Below are positions 24,632 to 32,422 of a DNA stretch of 64,000 bases, piece by piece. Origin of the DNA: Armatimonadetes bacterium Uphvl-Ar2. GTDB taxonomy: Bacteria > Armatimonadota > Fimbriimonadia > Fimbriimonadales > Fimbriimonadaceae. Under the pieces are notes generated by a model that saw nothing but the letters and a program-made list of their open reading frames with translations, did no database searches and was not told where the DNA came from. The stretch is taken from NCBI GenBank assembly GCA_002162095.1, contig CP021424.1, positions 868,001 to 932,000 of the forward strand. The letters are read 5' to 3'. Position numbers and translations under genes: made by a program. Every line of letters starts with the position of its first letter. Position 1 is the stretch's first letter.

Positions 24632-25030
24632 CTACTTTACAATTAGCACCGAAGCACCAGCCTTTGGCTCAGTGGGCTCTAGTTCATCACTTAGCTTGCC
24701 AGCATAGATTGTAAGAGTAAGTGTTTTCTCAGAGGAAGATCTGGCTCTACGACCTGAGTAATACTCTCCAGTCTGCAACTGCCGAAAAGGCCTAAACCCT
24801 CCCCCTTGAAAGAACTCTGAACGCTCGATCAGAACCTTAAGCGACTCCTGATCCTCTCGCGGAAAGTAGTATAGTACCCAGGGTTTACCAGTGGGACTTA
24901 CAACCCTCCTCAACCCGCTGCTGAACACCCGGTCACTTTCTTCTGGCAAAAGCTTCTCATCTTTATGAAGGCAACTGCTCAAGGACAAAACCGAGAAGAG
25001 GGCACAAACTAAAAGAAGTGATCTTCGCAT
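24632..25030 (-). CDS. Small lipoprotein, candidate immunity protein
   Basis: 132 residues with a classical lipoprotein signal: RRSLLLVCALFSVL, then lipobox LSSC. The mature part is polar, beta-rich (PWVLYYFPREDQESLKVLIE; TLTLTIYAGKL) and has no known domain. Its start lies 22 bp inside the end of the upstream RHS tip gene (25009), the layout expected for a toxin-immunity pair. A lipoprotein immunity protein would protect in the periplasm against a tip acting there. Function is inferred from position. Confidence 0.65.
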   Translation of the reverse strand: MRRSLLLVCALFSVLSLSSCLHKDEKLLPEESDRVFSSGLRRVVSPTGKPWVLYYFPREDQESLKVLIERSEFFQGGGFRPFRQLQTGEYYSGRRARSSSEKTLTLTIYAGKLSDELEPTEPKAGASVLIVK

Positions 25031-26073
25031 TGCAGTTCACAGTCTCTTCTTAGAGCGTAGTTTGAAGAGCCAATCATGGAGTTACAGCAGTCTACGCACT
25101 CAGATACTTCGTCCTCCAGCCCGCACAACTGCCAGGGCACAGGATTACCGGCTCGGACTAGTCCTTCTTCATATTCCAGCCAGCATTCGCCAAAGCAGGT
25201 GAGTTTCTCACATGCGCTTCGGAACTTATCAAGTTTCTTCAGCGAATCCTTGACCTCATCCGGCAGCTTACCGATGTTATCCGGCGCTCTATCAGGCGTT
25301 AACTGCTTGCAGAACTCCGGAGGCCAGCCCTCTTCTAAGCAGGTCTGCTCCAATACGCCAGGTTCCTTCCAGGGAAAGAACTTGGGCCACGGCATCGGTT
25401 CCAAGTCAAAGCGATCAGATTCGGTGCAAGACACTTCTGGAAGCCAAAGGTCAATACGAATAGCGTTCCCGATGGGCCCGGACCCCACTGCCTGCCAGGT
25501 GCAACAACCCAAACATGTAACAAGGCGGAACCGGGCAGCGTTTGCGCGATCATCACCATTTCCTGGCAAAAGCTCTCTCTTCGGCGGCACAGGCCCCGGG
25601 ATCGGCGGGTCCTTTCTGGGTGGAGGAATGATCTCGACCGGCGGCGGGTTCTTGCGCGGCGGCTTCTTGTACGGAGGCATCGGCGTGATGCGAGGCATCT
25701 CACCCCGTTTTAACGGATTCCAATCTCGCGGGAAGCCCGGCAACTCGTACTCGCCATAGTTGCCATTGGTCAGCTGCCCCTCGCCCACCGAATACGAGCC
25801 GCCCCGGGCATCACCGTATTCCGCATTGGATTCATCCACCACAAGCATGCGGCGAGAACCACCCCAACGCACAACCGGCTCGATACCCGTGCCGGTGACC
25901 GAGGCCGTGCTGCCATAGGGGCGATAGACAAACCACATCTGCAAGGTGGAGTCTGGATTGGTGGTGCCGACCACGTTGCCAAAGCCATCACCGAGGTAAC
26001 TCCGGGTTTGGGAGTTGATGGTGTCTCCCACAATCTGCCCGGAGATGCTGTGATACATTTTGGTCATTGGCAT
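25009..26073 (-). CDS. RHS C-terminal tip with Pro-rich linker and Cys-rich domain
   Basis: 354 residues. The first 110 are the end of an RHS-type protein (SYLGDGFGNVVGTTNPDSTL, FVYRPYGSTASVTGTG), followed by a Pro/Lys-rich linker (about 125-170: PPYKKPPRKNPPPVEIIPPP) and a 180-residue domain with about a dozen cysteines (CLGCC; CFGECW; CVDCC). No catalytic motif is recognised; the paired cysteines suggest disulfides or metal, so an extracellular effector is plausible. The ATG overlaps a TAA that ends the upstream RHS shred (TAATG), so the RHS part is split by a stop and a frame change at about 26055-26075. The next gene is the overlapping lipoprotein. Confidence 0.65.
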   Translation of the reverse strand: MPMTKMYHSISGQIVGDTINSQTRSYLGDGFGNVVGTTNPDSTLQMWFVYRPYGSTASVTGTGIEPVVRWGGSRRMLVVDESNAEYGDARGGSYSVGEGQLTNGNYGEYELPGFPRDWNPLKRGEMPRITPMPPYKKPPRKNPPPVEIIPPPRKDPPIPGPVPPKRELLPGNGDDRANAARFRLVTCLGCCTWQAVGSGPIGNAIRIDLWLPEVSCTESDRFDLEPMPWPKFFPWKEPGVLEQTCLEEGWPPEFCKQLTPDRAPDNIGKLPDEVKDSLKKLDKFRSACEKLTCFGECWLEYEEGLVRAGNPVPWQLCGLEDEVSECVDCCNSMIGSSNYALRRDCELQCEDHFF

Positions 26074-26291
26074 TAGATTTCTCCGATCAAGGTCGTGCCG
26101 TCCCAGATGAGGGTCGTGCGGGTTCCGTTTGTCACTTCGGCTTTCTTCACTCCGTCACCGCCGGAGGAGTTTGTTTCAGTTTGAAGAAGACTACCTCCAA
26201 AGGCTAGACGTTCGTTTGGCAATTGTTGTCCTCGATGCCGGTGAACACGGTTCACTTCCCGCACTCCACCCCCAAAGCAAAATGCCCCCAC
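26073..26291 (-). pseudogene. RHS shred directly upstream of the Cys-rich tip
   Basis: The last 30 codons read KKAEVTNGTRTTLIWDGTTL then IGEI and stop, which is the typical end of a YD repeat that should continue into the following RHS tip. The frame breaks at the TAATG overlap (26073). Further upstream the frame runs into the secA terminator, so the gene start is lost. The front residues (from about 26291) read through copied flank, not RHS. It is a broken 5' remainder of the tip gene. Confidence 0.55.
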
Positions 26292-26306
26292 TCCCGCCAG
26301 GGAGTG
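26287..26306 (-). terminator. secA terminator hairpin
   Basis: CACTCCC and GGGAGTG arms with a GCCA/TGGC loop, about 30 bp after the secA stop. A second copy exists at 22741-22759 as part of a duplicated fragment. It closes the secA transcript on the minus strand; the T-run is weak. Confidence 0.65.
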
Positions 26307-26334
26307 AGGGCCAGCCCGCCCAGCGAAGGCGACC

Positions 26335-29300
26335 TTAAATCACGCCCTTGGCGCGCAGGTCGGCGTAGTGGCACGCCTTGAACTTCTTGCCGCTGCCGCA
26401 CGGGCACAGGTCGTTGCGGCCCACGCGCGTCCAGTCAATCTCGTCCAGGTTCACCGGGGCGGCCAGGGTGGCCACTGCCGCGCTCTCGGTCGCTTCGCCC
26501 GCATCCGCGCCGTCGGCCCGCATCATGCCGGGCGTGGGCGCATCGGGGGCCGGCTGCGGGGCTTCCACCCGCACCTGCGCCCGGAACACCAGCCGCGCCG
26601 AATCCTCGATGATCTTGCGCTTGGTGTGCTCAAAGAGGTCAAACGTTTCCTTCTTATAAGCCACCAGCGGGTCCATCTGACCGTAGCCGCGCAGGCCAAT
26701 ACCCTCGCGGATGTAGTCGATCATCTGCAGGTGGTCCATCCACGCATCGTTGATGGCGCGGAGCATCACCTGGTTCTCCAGCTTGCGCATCAGCTCGCTG
26801 CCCAGGTTCTCTTCCTTCGCCTGATAGGCGGCCATGGCCTTCTCGAAGGTGAACTCCTTGAGCGGCTCGCCCGGCTCCACCTCAATGAAGTCGGTCATGG
26901 TGCAGTAGTCAATGATCGGGAAGACGTCGCTCAGCTTTTCGTAGGCGATGAGGTGGTCATACACCGGGGTGCCGTCTTCATCCAGCACGAAGCCGGCGTC
27001 CACCGCCTCGCTGGAGATGATGCGGATGGCACGCTCGATGTCGTCCTGGCACTCGCGGCCCAGCAGCACCTCGCGGCGCAGGGCGTAGATGTGCTCGCGC
27101 TGGGTGTTCAGCACGTCGTCGTATTCCAGCACGTTCTTTCGCGCGGTGAAGAAGTGGTTCTCAATGCGCTCTTGCGTCTTGAGAATCATCCCGGTGATCA
27201 TCTTGTTGTTCACCTCTTCCATCGGGGGCCAGCCCTTCAGGAGCGGGTTCTCAAGGATCTTGGGGTTAAAGATCTTCCACAGGTGGTCTTCCAGGCTCAC
27301 AAAGAACCGGCTTTCCCCGGGGTCGCCTTGGCGGCCGGCGCGGCCACGGAGCTGGTTGTCAATGCGTCGGCTTTCGTGCCGTTCCGTCCCCAGGATGTAC
27401 ATCCCGCCCAGGGCGCGCACCTCTTCGGCGGCGGCGCGGCGTTCGGTGTCGTCCAGCGGCAGCGGCGGGGCGGCTCGTTCCTTACCCCCGCGTCGGAAGC
27501 TCATGAAGGTGTCGGCGTATTCGTTGCTCACGCCGCCGTCTTCGGCTTCTTGGGCGCGGGCGCGGCTCACCGTCTCGTCGGCCACACGGCCCCCGAGCAG
27601 GATGTCCACCCCACGGCCCGCCATGTTGGTGGCGATGGTGACGCCGCCCTTGCGGCCCGCTTCGCTGATGATGGCGGCTTCGCGTTCGTGGTACTTCGCG
27701 TTCAGCACGTTGTGGGGTACGCCGTGGCTGAGGGCCTCGGTTAGGTACTCCATCTGCTGCGGGTCCAGCTTGTGCTTATCCAGGAACCAGTTCTTCACCG
27801 TCTCGCTCAGGGCGTTGGGTTCCAGCGTGGCTTTGCGCATCACGTCCTGGATTTCCGTCATCTTGAGCTGGTCCAGCGCGGTGCTGAACATGCGGTCGCC
27901 GTCATCACCGGCGGCGCGCGCCACCGACTTGTCGGAGTTCATCTTGTCGAAGAGGTAGTCCGTGAGGATCAGCCGCTGCAGCATGTCCGGGGTGATGCGG
28001 GTCGAAACCTGCTCGGACTGCTCGATGGAGCGCGTTCCCACCAGCACCGGCTGCTGCTTGGTGAAGAGCCGCAGAATCTCGCGGGCCACGCACCGGAACT
28101 TGATATCGTGGCTGCGCAGCACCACGTCCTCTTGGTCCAGGCGGGTGAGCGGGCGGTGCGTCGGCACCGTCACCACGTCCAGGCCGTAAATCTTGCGGAA
28201 TTCGTCCTCTTCCGTCTTGGCCGTCCCCGTCATGCCCGCCAGCTTGTCGTACATGCGGAACAGGTTTTGGAAGGTGATGGTGGCCACGGTTTGGCTTTCA
28301 CGCTGCACCTGCACGCCTTCTTTGGCTTCCAGCGCCTGGTGCAGACCATCGCTGAAGCGGCGGCCGAACATCGGGCGGCCCGTGTTTTCGTCAATGATGA
28401 CGACCTCTTGGCCGCGCACCACGTATTCCACGTTCTTCTCGAACAAGGAGTAGGCCTTCACGCTCGCGTTGATGTGGTGGATGATCTTCGGGTCGTCGGC
28501 AATGTTGCCCAGGCCCATCTTCTCTTCCACGTAGTCCATGCCTTCTTCGGTCAGGCTGGCGCTGTGGTTCTTCTTGTCGGCGGTCCAGTGCAGCTCGGGG
28601 TCCATGCCGCGCACCACTTCGTCCACCACGCGGTAGACGCTGGTGTCTTCCATGCTGGGGCCGCTGATGATGTGCGGGGTGCGGGCTTCATCAATGAGAA
28701 TGGAGTCCACTTCGTCAATCATCGCGAAGTTGAGTTCGCGCATGGAGAGCTGCTCCACATCGAACGCCATGTTGTCGCGCAGGTAATCGAAACCGAATTC
28801 GTGGTTGGTGCCGTAGGTGATGTCTTGCAGATAGGCTTCGCGCCGGCTGCAGGGGCGGCAGTGCAGGTAGCGCGGGTCTTCGTGCTCGAACGACGGGTCG
28901 TAGATGTACGAACCACCCAGTTCGTCGCTATCGGCGCCTTGGCCCTGGATGATGCCGACCGTGAGGCCGAGGAAGTGATAGATGGGGCCCATCCACACCG
29001 CGTCGCGGCGGGCCAGGTAGTCGTTGACGGTGACCAGGTGCGCGCCCTTGCCGCTGAGGGCATTGAGAACCATAGGCGCGACGGCGACGAGGGTCTTTCC
29101 TTCCCCGGTCTTCATTTCGGCGATGCGGCCCTGGTGGAGCACCACGCCCCCGACGATTTGGACATCGAACTGGCGCATGCCCAGGGTGCGGCGGCTGGCC
29201 TCGCGGACCACGGCGAAGGCTTCGGGCAGGATGGCGTCCAGCTTGGTGCCCCCGGCCAGGCGTTCGCGGAACTCCAGCGTCTTGGCGCGGAGTTGCTCGT

Positions 29301-29412
29301 CCGTCAGGGCTTCGATTTGCGGTTCGAGGGCGTTGACGGCTTCGACGATGGGCTGGAGCGACTTGACATCTTTATCGCTGGTATCAAAAAGGGAACGAAG
29401 AAACTTGATCAT
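26335..29412 (-). CDS. secA: Protein translocase ATPase SecA
   Basis: The motor that pushes unfolded proteins through SecYEG, on the inner membrane. It has 1025 residues, somewhat longer than the E. coli protein. Landmarks: MRQFDVQIVGGVVLHQGRI, Walker A MKTGEGKTL (about 101-109), DYLRDNM, DEAD-like motif MIDEVDSILIDEARTPHIIS, GLHQALEAKEGV, AGMTGTAKTEEDEF, ATNMAGRGVDI, GTERHESRRIDNQLRGRAGR and the C-terminal zinc site CPCGSGKKFKACH that binds SecB or lipids. An insert in the first nucleotide domain (HCRPCSRREAYLQDITYGT) carries two cysteines. The start ATG overlaps the stop of a short exported ORF (ATGA, 29409-29412). It lies inside the RHS array, with RHS material on both sides. Confidence 0.97.
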   Translation of the reverse strand: MIKFLRSLFDTSDKDVKSLQPIVEAVNALEPQIEALTDEQLRAKTLEFRERLAGGTKLDAILPEAFAVVREASRRTLGMRQFDVQIVGGVVLHQGRIAEMKTGEGKTLVAVAPMVLNALSGKGAHLVTVNDYLARRDAVWMGPIYHFLGLTVGIIQGQGADSDELGGSYIYDPSFEHEDPRYLHCRPCSRREAYLQDITYGTNHEFGFDYLRDNMAFDVEQLSMRELNFAMIDEVDSILIDEARTPHIISGPSMEDTSVYRVVDEVVRGMDPELHWTADKKNHSASLTEEGMDYVEEKMGLGNIADDPKIIHHINASVKAYSLFEKNVEYVVRGQEVVIIDENTGRPMFGRRFSDGLHQALEAKEGVQVQRESQTVATITFQNLFRMYDKLAGMTGTAKTEEDEFRKIYGLDVVTVPTHRPLTRLDQEDVVLRSHDIKFRCVAREILRLFTKQQPVLVGTRSIEQSEQVSTRITPDMLQRLILTDYLFDKMNSDKSVARAAGDDGDRMFSTALDQLKMTEIQDVMRKATLEPNALSETVKNWFLDKHKLDPQQMEYLTEALSHGVPHNVLNAKYHEREAAIISEAGRKGGVTIATNMAGRGVDILLGGRVADETVSRARAQEAEDGGVSNEYADTFMSFRRGGKERAAPPLPLDDTERRAAAEEVRALGGMYILGTERHESRRIDNQLRGRAGRQGDPGESRFFVSLEDHLWKIFNPKILENPLLKGWPPMEEVNNKMITGMILKTQERIENHFFTARKNVLEYDDVLNTQREHIYALRREVLLGRECQDDIERAIRIISSEAVDAGFVLDEDGTPVYDHLIAYEKLSDVFPIIDYCTMTDFIEVEPGEPLKEFTFEKAMAAYQAKEENLGSELMRKLENQVMLRAINDAWMDHLQMIDYIREGIGLRGYGQMDPLVAYKKETFDLFEHTKRKIIEDSARLVFRAQVRVEAPQPAPDAPTPGMMRADGADAGEATESAAVATLAAPVNLDEIDWTRVGRNDLCPCGSGKKFKACHYADLRAKGVI

Positions 29413-29765
29413 GCAGGTGTGAGCCCGTGGGCTTCGGGGAGGGCACCGGGCACGGAGGCCAGGCGCAAAGGGGCGAGCAAACGAGGTTGCTTACGCCACA
29501 GGGCCGGCGCGGGGTTCAACGCTGCCGAGCAGGGGCGCCCCGGGCAGGGGCATGGCGGGCGCGGTGATGGGGGCCAGAGCCAGGGGGCACGTGCGGGAAG
29601 CCTGAGCGGCGGCGGGCGCCACCGGGGCCGGGCACGAGCGGGGGATTCTTGGAGGACAACCATCCAACGCGCGGGGGTTCCCCAGCGGTGAACCGAGTTC
29701 ACCGTGGAGTCCATGCTCACCCCTTGCGAGAGGAGCAGAATGAGAAGGGGCCACCAAGCGCGCAT
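29409..29765 (-). CDS. Short exported Pro/Arg-rich ORF translationally coupled to secA
   Basis: 118 residues from ATG 29765 (AAGGA upstream). The N-terminus is a signal-like helix (MRAWWPLLILLLSQGV); the rest is unusually rich in Pro, Arg, Leu and Trp (ARARPRWRPPPLRL; LPARAPWLWPPSPRPPCPC). Its TGA overlaps the secA ATG. The position, export signal and odd composition resemble SecM, the E. coli secretion monitor that stalls on the ribosome upstream of secA, and Pro/Arg stall peptides with a RAP core (here RAPW at 59-62). The exact SecM motif is absent. It could also be a non-functional leader; the coupling overlap is the best sign that it is real. Confidence 0.5.
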   Translation of the reverse strand: MRAWWPLLILLLSQGVSMDSTVNSVHRWGTPARWMVVLQESPARARPRWRPPPLRLPARAPWLWPPSPRPPCPCPGRPCSAALNPAPALWRKQPRLLAPLRLASVPGALPEAHGLTPA

Positions 29766-29839
29766 CCCTGTGTTCCTTATTATGGACGTTTTGCGGCGCA
29801 GGGAGACTCCCGGGGCGGCGTTGAGCCTGCGCAAAGGCC

Positions 29840-30340
29840 CTAGGGTGCGGGGGTTGGGGTTGGGTTGGTGGGGTCCGGCTGCGGGAGGCGGAGGTGGCAC
29901 GCGTAGGCGCTGTGGTCGATGAAGAGTGCGTTCTGCATCTGGGGGTCAACGATGAAGAAGTCGTCGGCGTAAACGAGGTCATCGGAGTATTCGAACATGT
30001 CGGCCCGGCTGATGACGAAGGCATCATCGAAGCCCCAATCCATCGAGAGCGTGAAGATGAGTTCGTTAGATTCGATGTGGGCCTGTTTCAGCAGGGCATC
30101 AAGTTCGGCATCCCAATCGGGGATCGGGCTCTTGCTATGCCAGGTGGCGTGGCGAGAGATCTGATTGTAGGTTTCAAGGTCAATCTCCGAGCGATCGGGG
30201 GCGATCAGTTGCCGCATCCGCTCGTTCAGTTCCTGGCAGAACGCCTCCGACGCCGACCGGAGGTGGGGCCAGGCGCGCCCATCCTCGAGCACAAGCTCTC
30301 GTTTATGTTTGAGGGCTTTTTCATGGCCGGGGCTGAGCAT
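29840..30340 (-). CDS. Hypothetical acidic protein
   Basis: 166 residues, no signal and no membrane helix. Strongly acidic and helical (ASEAFCQELNERMRQLIAPD; DAELDALLKQAHIESNELIF; WGFDDAFVISRADMFEYSDD), with a short Pro/Thr tail. Acidic cytosolic composition is common among immunity proteins that bind nuclease tips, and the gene lies in the same minus-strand run as the RHS cassettes, but no family is recognised. Start ATG 30340 is 11 bp after the preceding gene end, so they are likely co-transcribed. Confidence 0.62.
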   Translation of the reverse strand: MLSPGHEKALKHKRELVLEDGRAWPHLRSASEAFCQELNERMRQLIAPDRSEIDLETYNQISRHATWHSKSPIPDWDAELDALLKQAHIESNELIFTLSMDWGFDDAFVISRADMFEYSDDLVYADDFFIVDPQMQNALFIDHSAYACHLRLPQPDPTNPTPTPAP

Positions 30341-30351
30341 AGAGAATGATC

Positions 30352-30717
30352 CTAAATTGTCTCCCGGCTTCCGGCAATCATGACTTGGAATTTCGAGAGG
30401 GTTTCGAAGTCATCCTGGCTCACCTCAACTTGGAAGAGAGTGACCTTCGAGCGGGCATAAACGTATCCCTCGAGCAACCACCGCCCCCCTTTCTCCACCG
30501 TATGAGAGAACACAAAATTCCCCGATTTGTTCTTATCAATGTGCAGCGGCGTCTGCTCATCGCTCAGCCTCGTCTTAGCCGAAACGGCATCGAGTGGGCC
30601 CAGGTGCGTGATGGTCATCACCGTGCCGCGCTGCGTCACGATCTCCACGGAATCGGGCTTGGAGTTCTTCACTGCGAACCCCGGCGGCGCTTCCAGCATG
30701 AGGTTCCCCACGTACAC
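30352..30717 (-). CDS. Hypothetical protein, probably frameshifted downstream of a membrane anchor
   Basis: The 121-residue frame from GTG 30717 is a beta-rich domain (VEIVTQRGTVMTITHLGPLD; SGNFVFSHTVEKGGRWLLEG) without known family. Immediately upstream, in another frame starting at ATG 30863, is a convincing anchor (ALIATAVVGFGLGVLIG) that ends in a nonsense tail. The codons joining them (PADPFTTEESVPTPV in the lower frame) read like native protein, so one base seems to be missing near 30765-30785. Restored, the protein would be about 170 residues, membrane-anchored and exported. Unknown function; it lies in the RHS-secA interval. Confidence 0.6.
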   Translation of the reverse strand: MYVGNLMLEAPPGFAVKNSKPDSVEIVTQRGTVMTITHLGPLDAVSAKTRLSDEQTPLHIDKNKSGNFVFSHTVEKGGRWLLEGYVYARSKVTLFQVEVSQDDFETLSKFQVMIAGSRETI

Positions 30718-30922
30718 TGGCGTGGGTACTGACTCCTCTGTAGTGAAGGGATCGGCAGGAGTGTGCCGCCCGTTCGCGAAGCCGGATTTCCAATGAGTAC
30801 CCCTAACCCGAAACCCACTACCGCCGTTGCGATTAGCGCAATCGTGGTGCCCTTGTCCTTCATCTTGCTGGCCCCATTCTAGCTGGCAAGCGCAGTTCGA
30901 ACGTCATTGCTTGTATCTCCAT

Positions 30923-31297
30923 TCAACTCAAGAACGCTCCCATCCCGAAGACCAAGTACAACACAATGCCCAATCCATGCGGCAGTAGCAGCAGGACCGA
31001 CCACCCCCGCTGCCCCATCTCGGAACCGGGCTTGAGGAGAACCAAGAAGCTGAGCACCGGGCAAGCCAGCAAGACCATGACGGTAATCGCGATGAGCCCA
31101 CCTCCCAGGAATGCGGGCGGGGCGGCATAGGGCAGCGCAACTGCTGTCGCGTAGATGATGCTCTCACTCGATACCGGTTGCTTGCGCGCCATCCTCACCA
31201 AGAACCAAATCGGGGTGATGAGTGGAAGCAGCAGCCAGGCGGCCAGCACGGGCGACGCCCACCCAAGTCCCGACCAAAAAATTGCCGAATGCACCAC
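30923..31297 (-). CDS. Small multi-pass membrane protein, unknown
   Basis: 124 residues with three to four hydrophobic helices (LAAWLLLPLITPIWFLV; FLGGGLIAITVMVLLACPVL; WSVLLLLPHGLGIVLYLVF). No motif recognised. Small integral membrane proteins of this kind often give immunity to pore-forming or membrane-active tips, which fits the surrounding RHS array, but this is positional inference only. It stands between the membrane-anchored gene at 30352-30863 and the single-pass protein at 31389-31778. Confidence 0.6.
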   Translation of the reverse strand: MVHSAIFWSGLGWASPVLAAWLLLPLITPIWFLVRMARKQPVSSESIIYATAVALPYAAPPAFLGGGLIAITVMVLLACPVLSFLVLLKPGSEMGQRGWSVLLLLPHGLGIVLYLVFGMGAFLS

Positions 31298-31388
31298 TAG
31301 GAATGATCTCCGCTCGAAGTGGCTACGCCAGGGATGCCGCCGTCGTTGCGATCACTGCACTTTCCTGACGCACTGGCCGAGTGGCTCG

Positions 31389-31778
31389 CTACAAGGCCCC
31401 GCCGGAATGAAAAATCCGGAACTTGGTTGCCTTTCTATTTTCGAACTTCATGATGACCCCGACAATGACGCTGGTGTCATAAAGTGGCCCGTTGAAGGGC
31501 ACCAGCCTACTTGCGCTTAGTTCATCACCCTCTACCGAGACATCGTAGTCCCGGTTCTCAAGATCCCGCATGACCTCGTGTAGTTCAGCCCCTTCGTAGA
31601 CAAACTTCTCACACTCAAGCCTTAATGCGCTGTCATCGCTGAGTACAAAAGTGGTGTAGTTGTTCAACCACTGAACAAGGAGCACCCACAACGCCAGGAC
31701 GGCGGTTATGACAATGACGACAACTCGCCATGAATTCTCCCTTCTCTCCGGCACTTTCTCCACAATCTCGTCCGCCAT
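31389..31778 (-). CDS. Single-pass membrane protein, unknown
   Basis: 129 residues: a polar N-terminus (MADEIVEKVPERRENS), one membrane helix (about 19-40, VVVIVITAVLALWVLLVQW), then an exported beta-rich part. No family recognised. It is the third of a run of short membrane or exported genes between the RHS cassettes and secA, all on the same strand, and is AT-richer than the housekeeping part. Confidence 0.62.
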   Translation of the reverse strand: MADEIVEKVPERRENSWRVVVIVITAVLALWVLLVQWLNNYTTFVLSDDSALRLECEKFVYEGAELHEVMRDLENRDYDVSVEGDELSASRLVPFNGPLYDTSVIVGVIMKFENRKATKFRIFHSGGAL

Positions 31779-31842
31779 GTCGTAAGTTCAATCTCCTGTT
31801 TGCCGTCTTGGCAACCCTCTTTCTGACTCCAATTTTACGGGT

Positions 31843-32400
31843 TCAGTGACGAAAAGCGGGCATGAGATCGCCCTTCATCGTGTTACGGAATGGTCCATAT
31901 CGTAACCCCCGCGACTCGCCCTGGCTCAACAAAGCCTCCACTTTCCCCGATGCCTCAGCCTCGGTGCGTGAACGAACATCTTCGTCGCCAGAATCCATCT
32001 CCAGCACCACCAGACCGAGGATCCGCGCTTCATTCGCGGTTTCCGGTACCGGTACTTTTGACAAGTCCGCGTTCGAGTTCAGCCCCATCACGCCAACCTC
32101 CCCGTAGGCGCCGTCCAAGGGCAGGGCCGCGAGCTCGCGGAACGCCGCCGCATCCCCCGCGCCTGCCCGGCGACCAAGATCACCGAGGTCATCCATGAGC
32201 TGGTCCGATTCGGCATCGGAAAGCTGTCCAAGCCCCCTCTCGTACGCCTGGCCGACCCTGGCGAGAAGTTCCGGCGTGCTCACGGCGCCCGATTCCGCTG
32301 GCGGCTGAGATTGTGAACTGGGCAGTTGAGAAGCACTGCTAGCGCAACCCAATGCCACCCCCAACCGATCCCAATCGATAGGACGGCCACGGGTAACCAC
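31843..32400 (-). CDS. Hypothetical protein downstream of an RHS core fragment
   Basis: About 185 residues from GTG 32400; the frame is open to 32526, but that part lies over the RHS gene. A short hydrophobic stretch with LGVALGC might be a weak lipobox. The rest is helical, Glu/Ala-rich (SDAESDQLMDDLGDLGRRAG; LGLVVLEMDSGDEDVRSRTE) with no family mark. It sits in the place occupied by immunity genes in the other cassettes, directly after an RHS piece that has lost its tip, so it may be an orphan immunity gene. Confidence 0.55.
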   Translation of the reverse strand: MVTRGRPIDWDRLGVALGCASSASQLPSSQSQPPAESGAVSTPELLARVGQAYERGLGQLSDAESDQLMDDLGDLGRRAGAGDAAAFRELAALPLDGAYGEVGVMGLNSNADLSKVPVPETANEARILGLVVLEMDSGDEDVRSRTEAEASGKVEALLSQGESRGLRYGPFRNTMKGDLMPAFRH

Positions 32401-32422
32401 AGCCGCACTTTTGCCGAATTCT

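Noticed and set aside
27772-29691. Long open frame (about 640 codons) on the plus strand over secA
   Set aside because: It is the mirror of a GC-rich conserved gene; the translation is His/Val/Gln-rich without any domain, whereas secA on the other strand is unmistakable.
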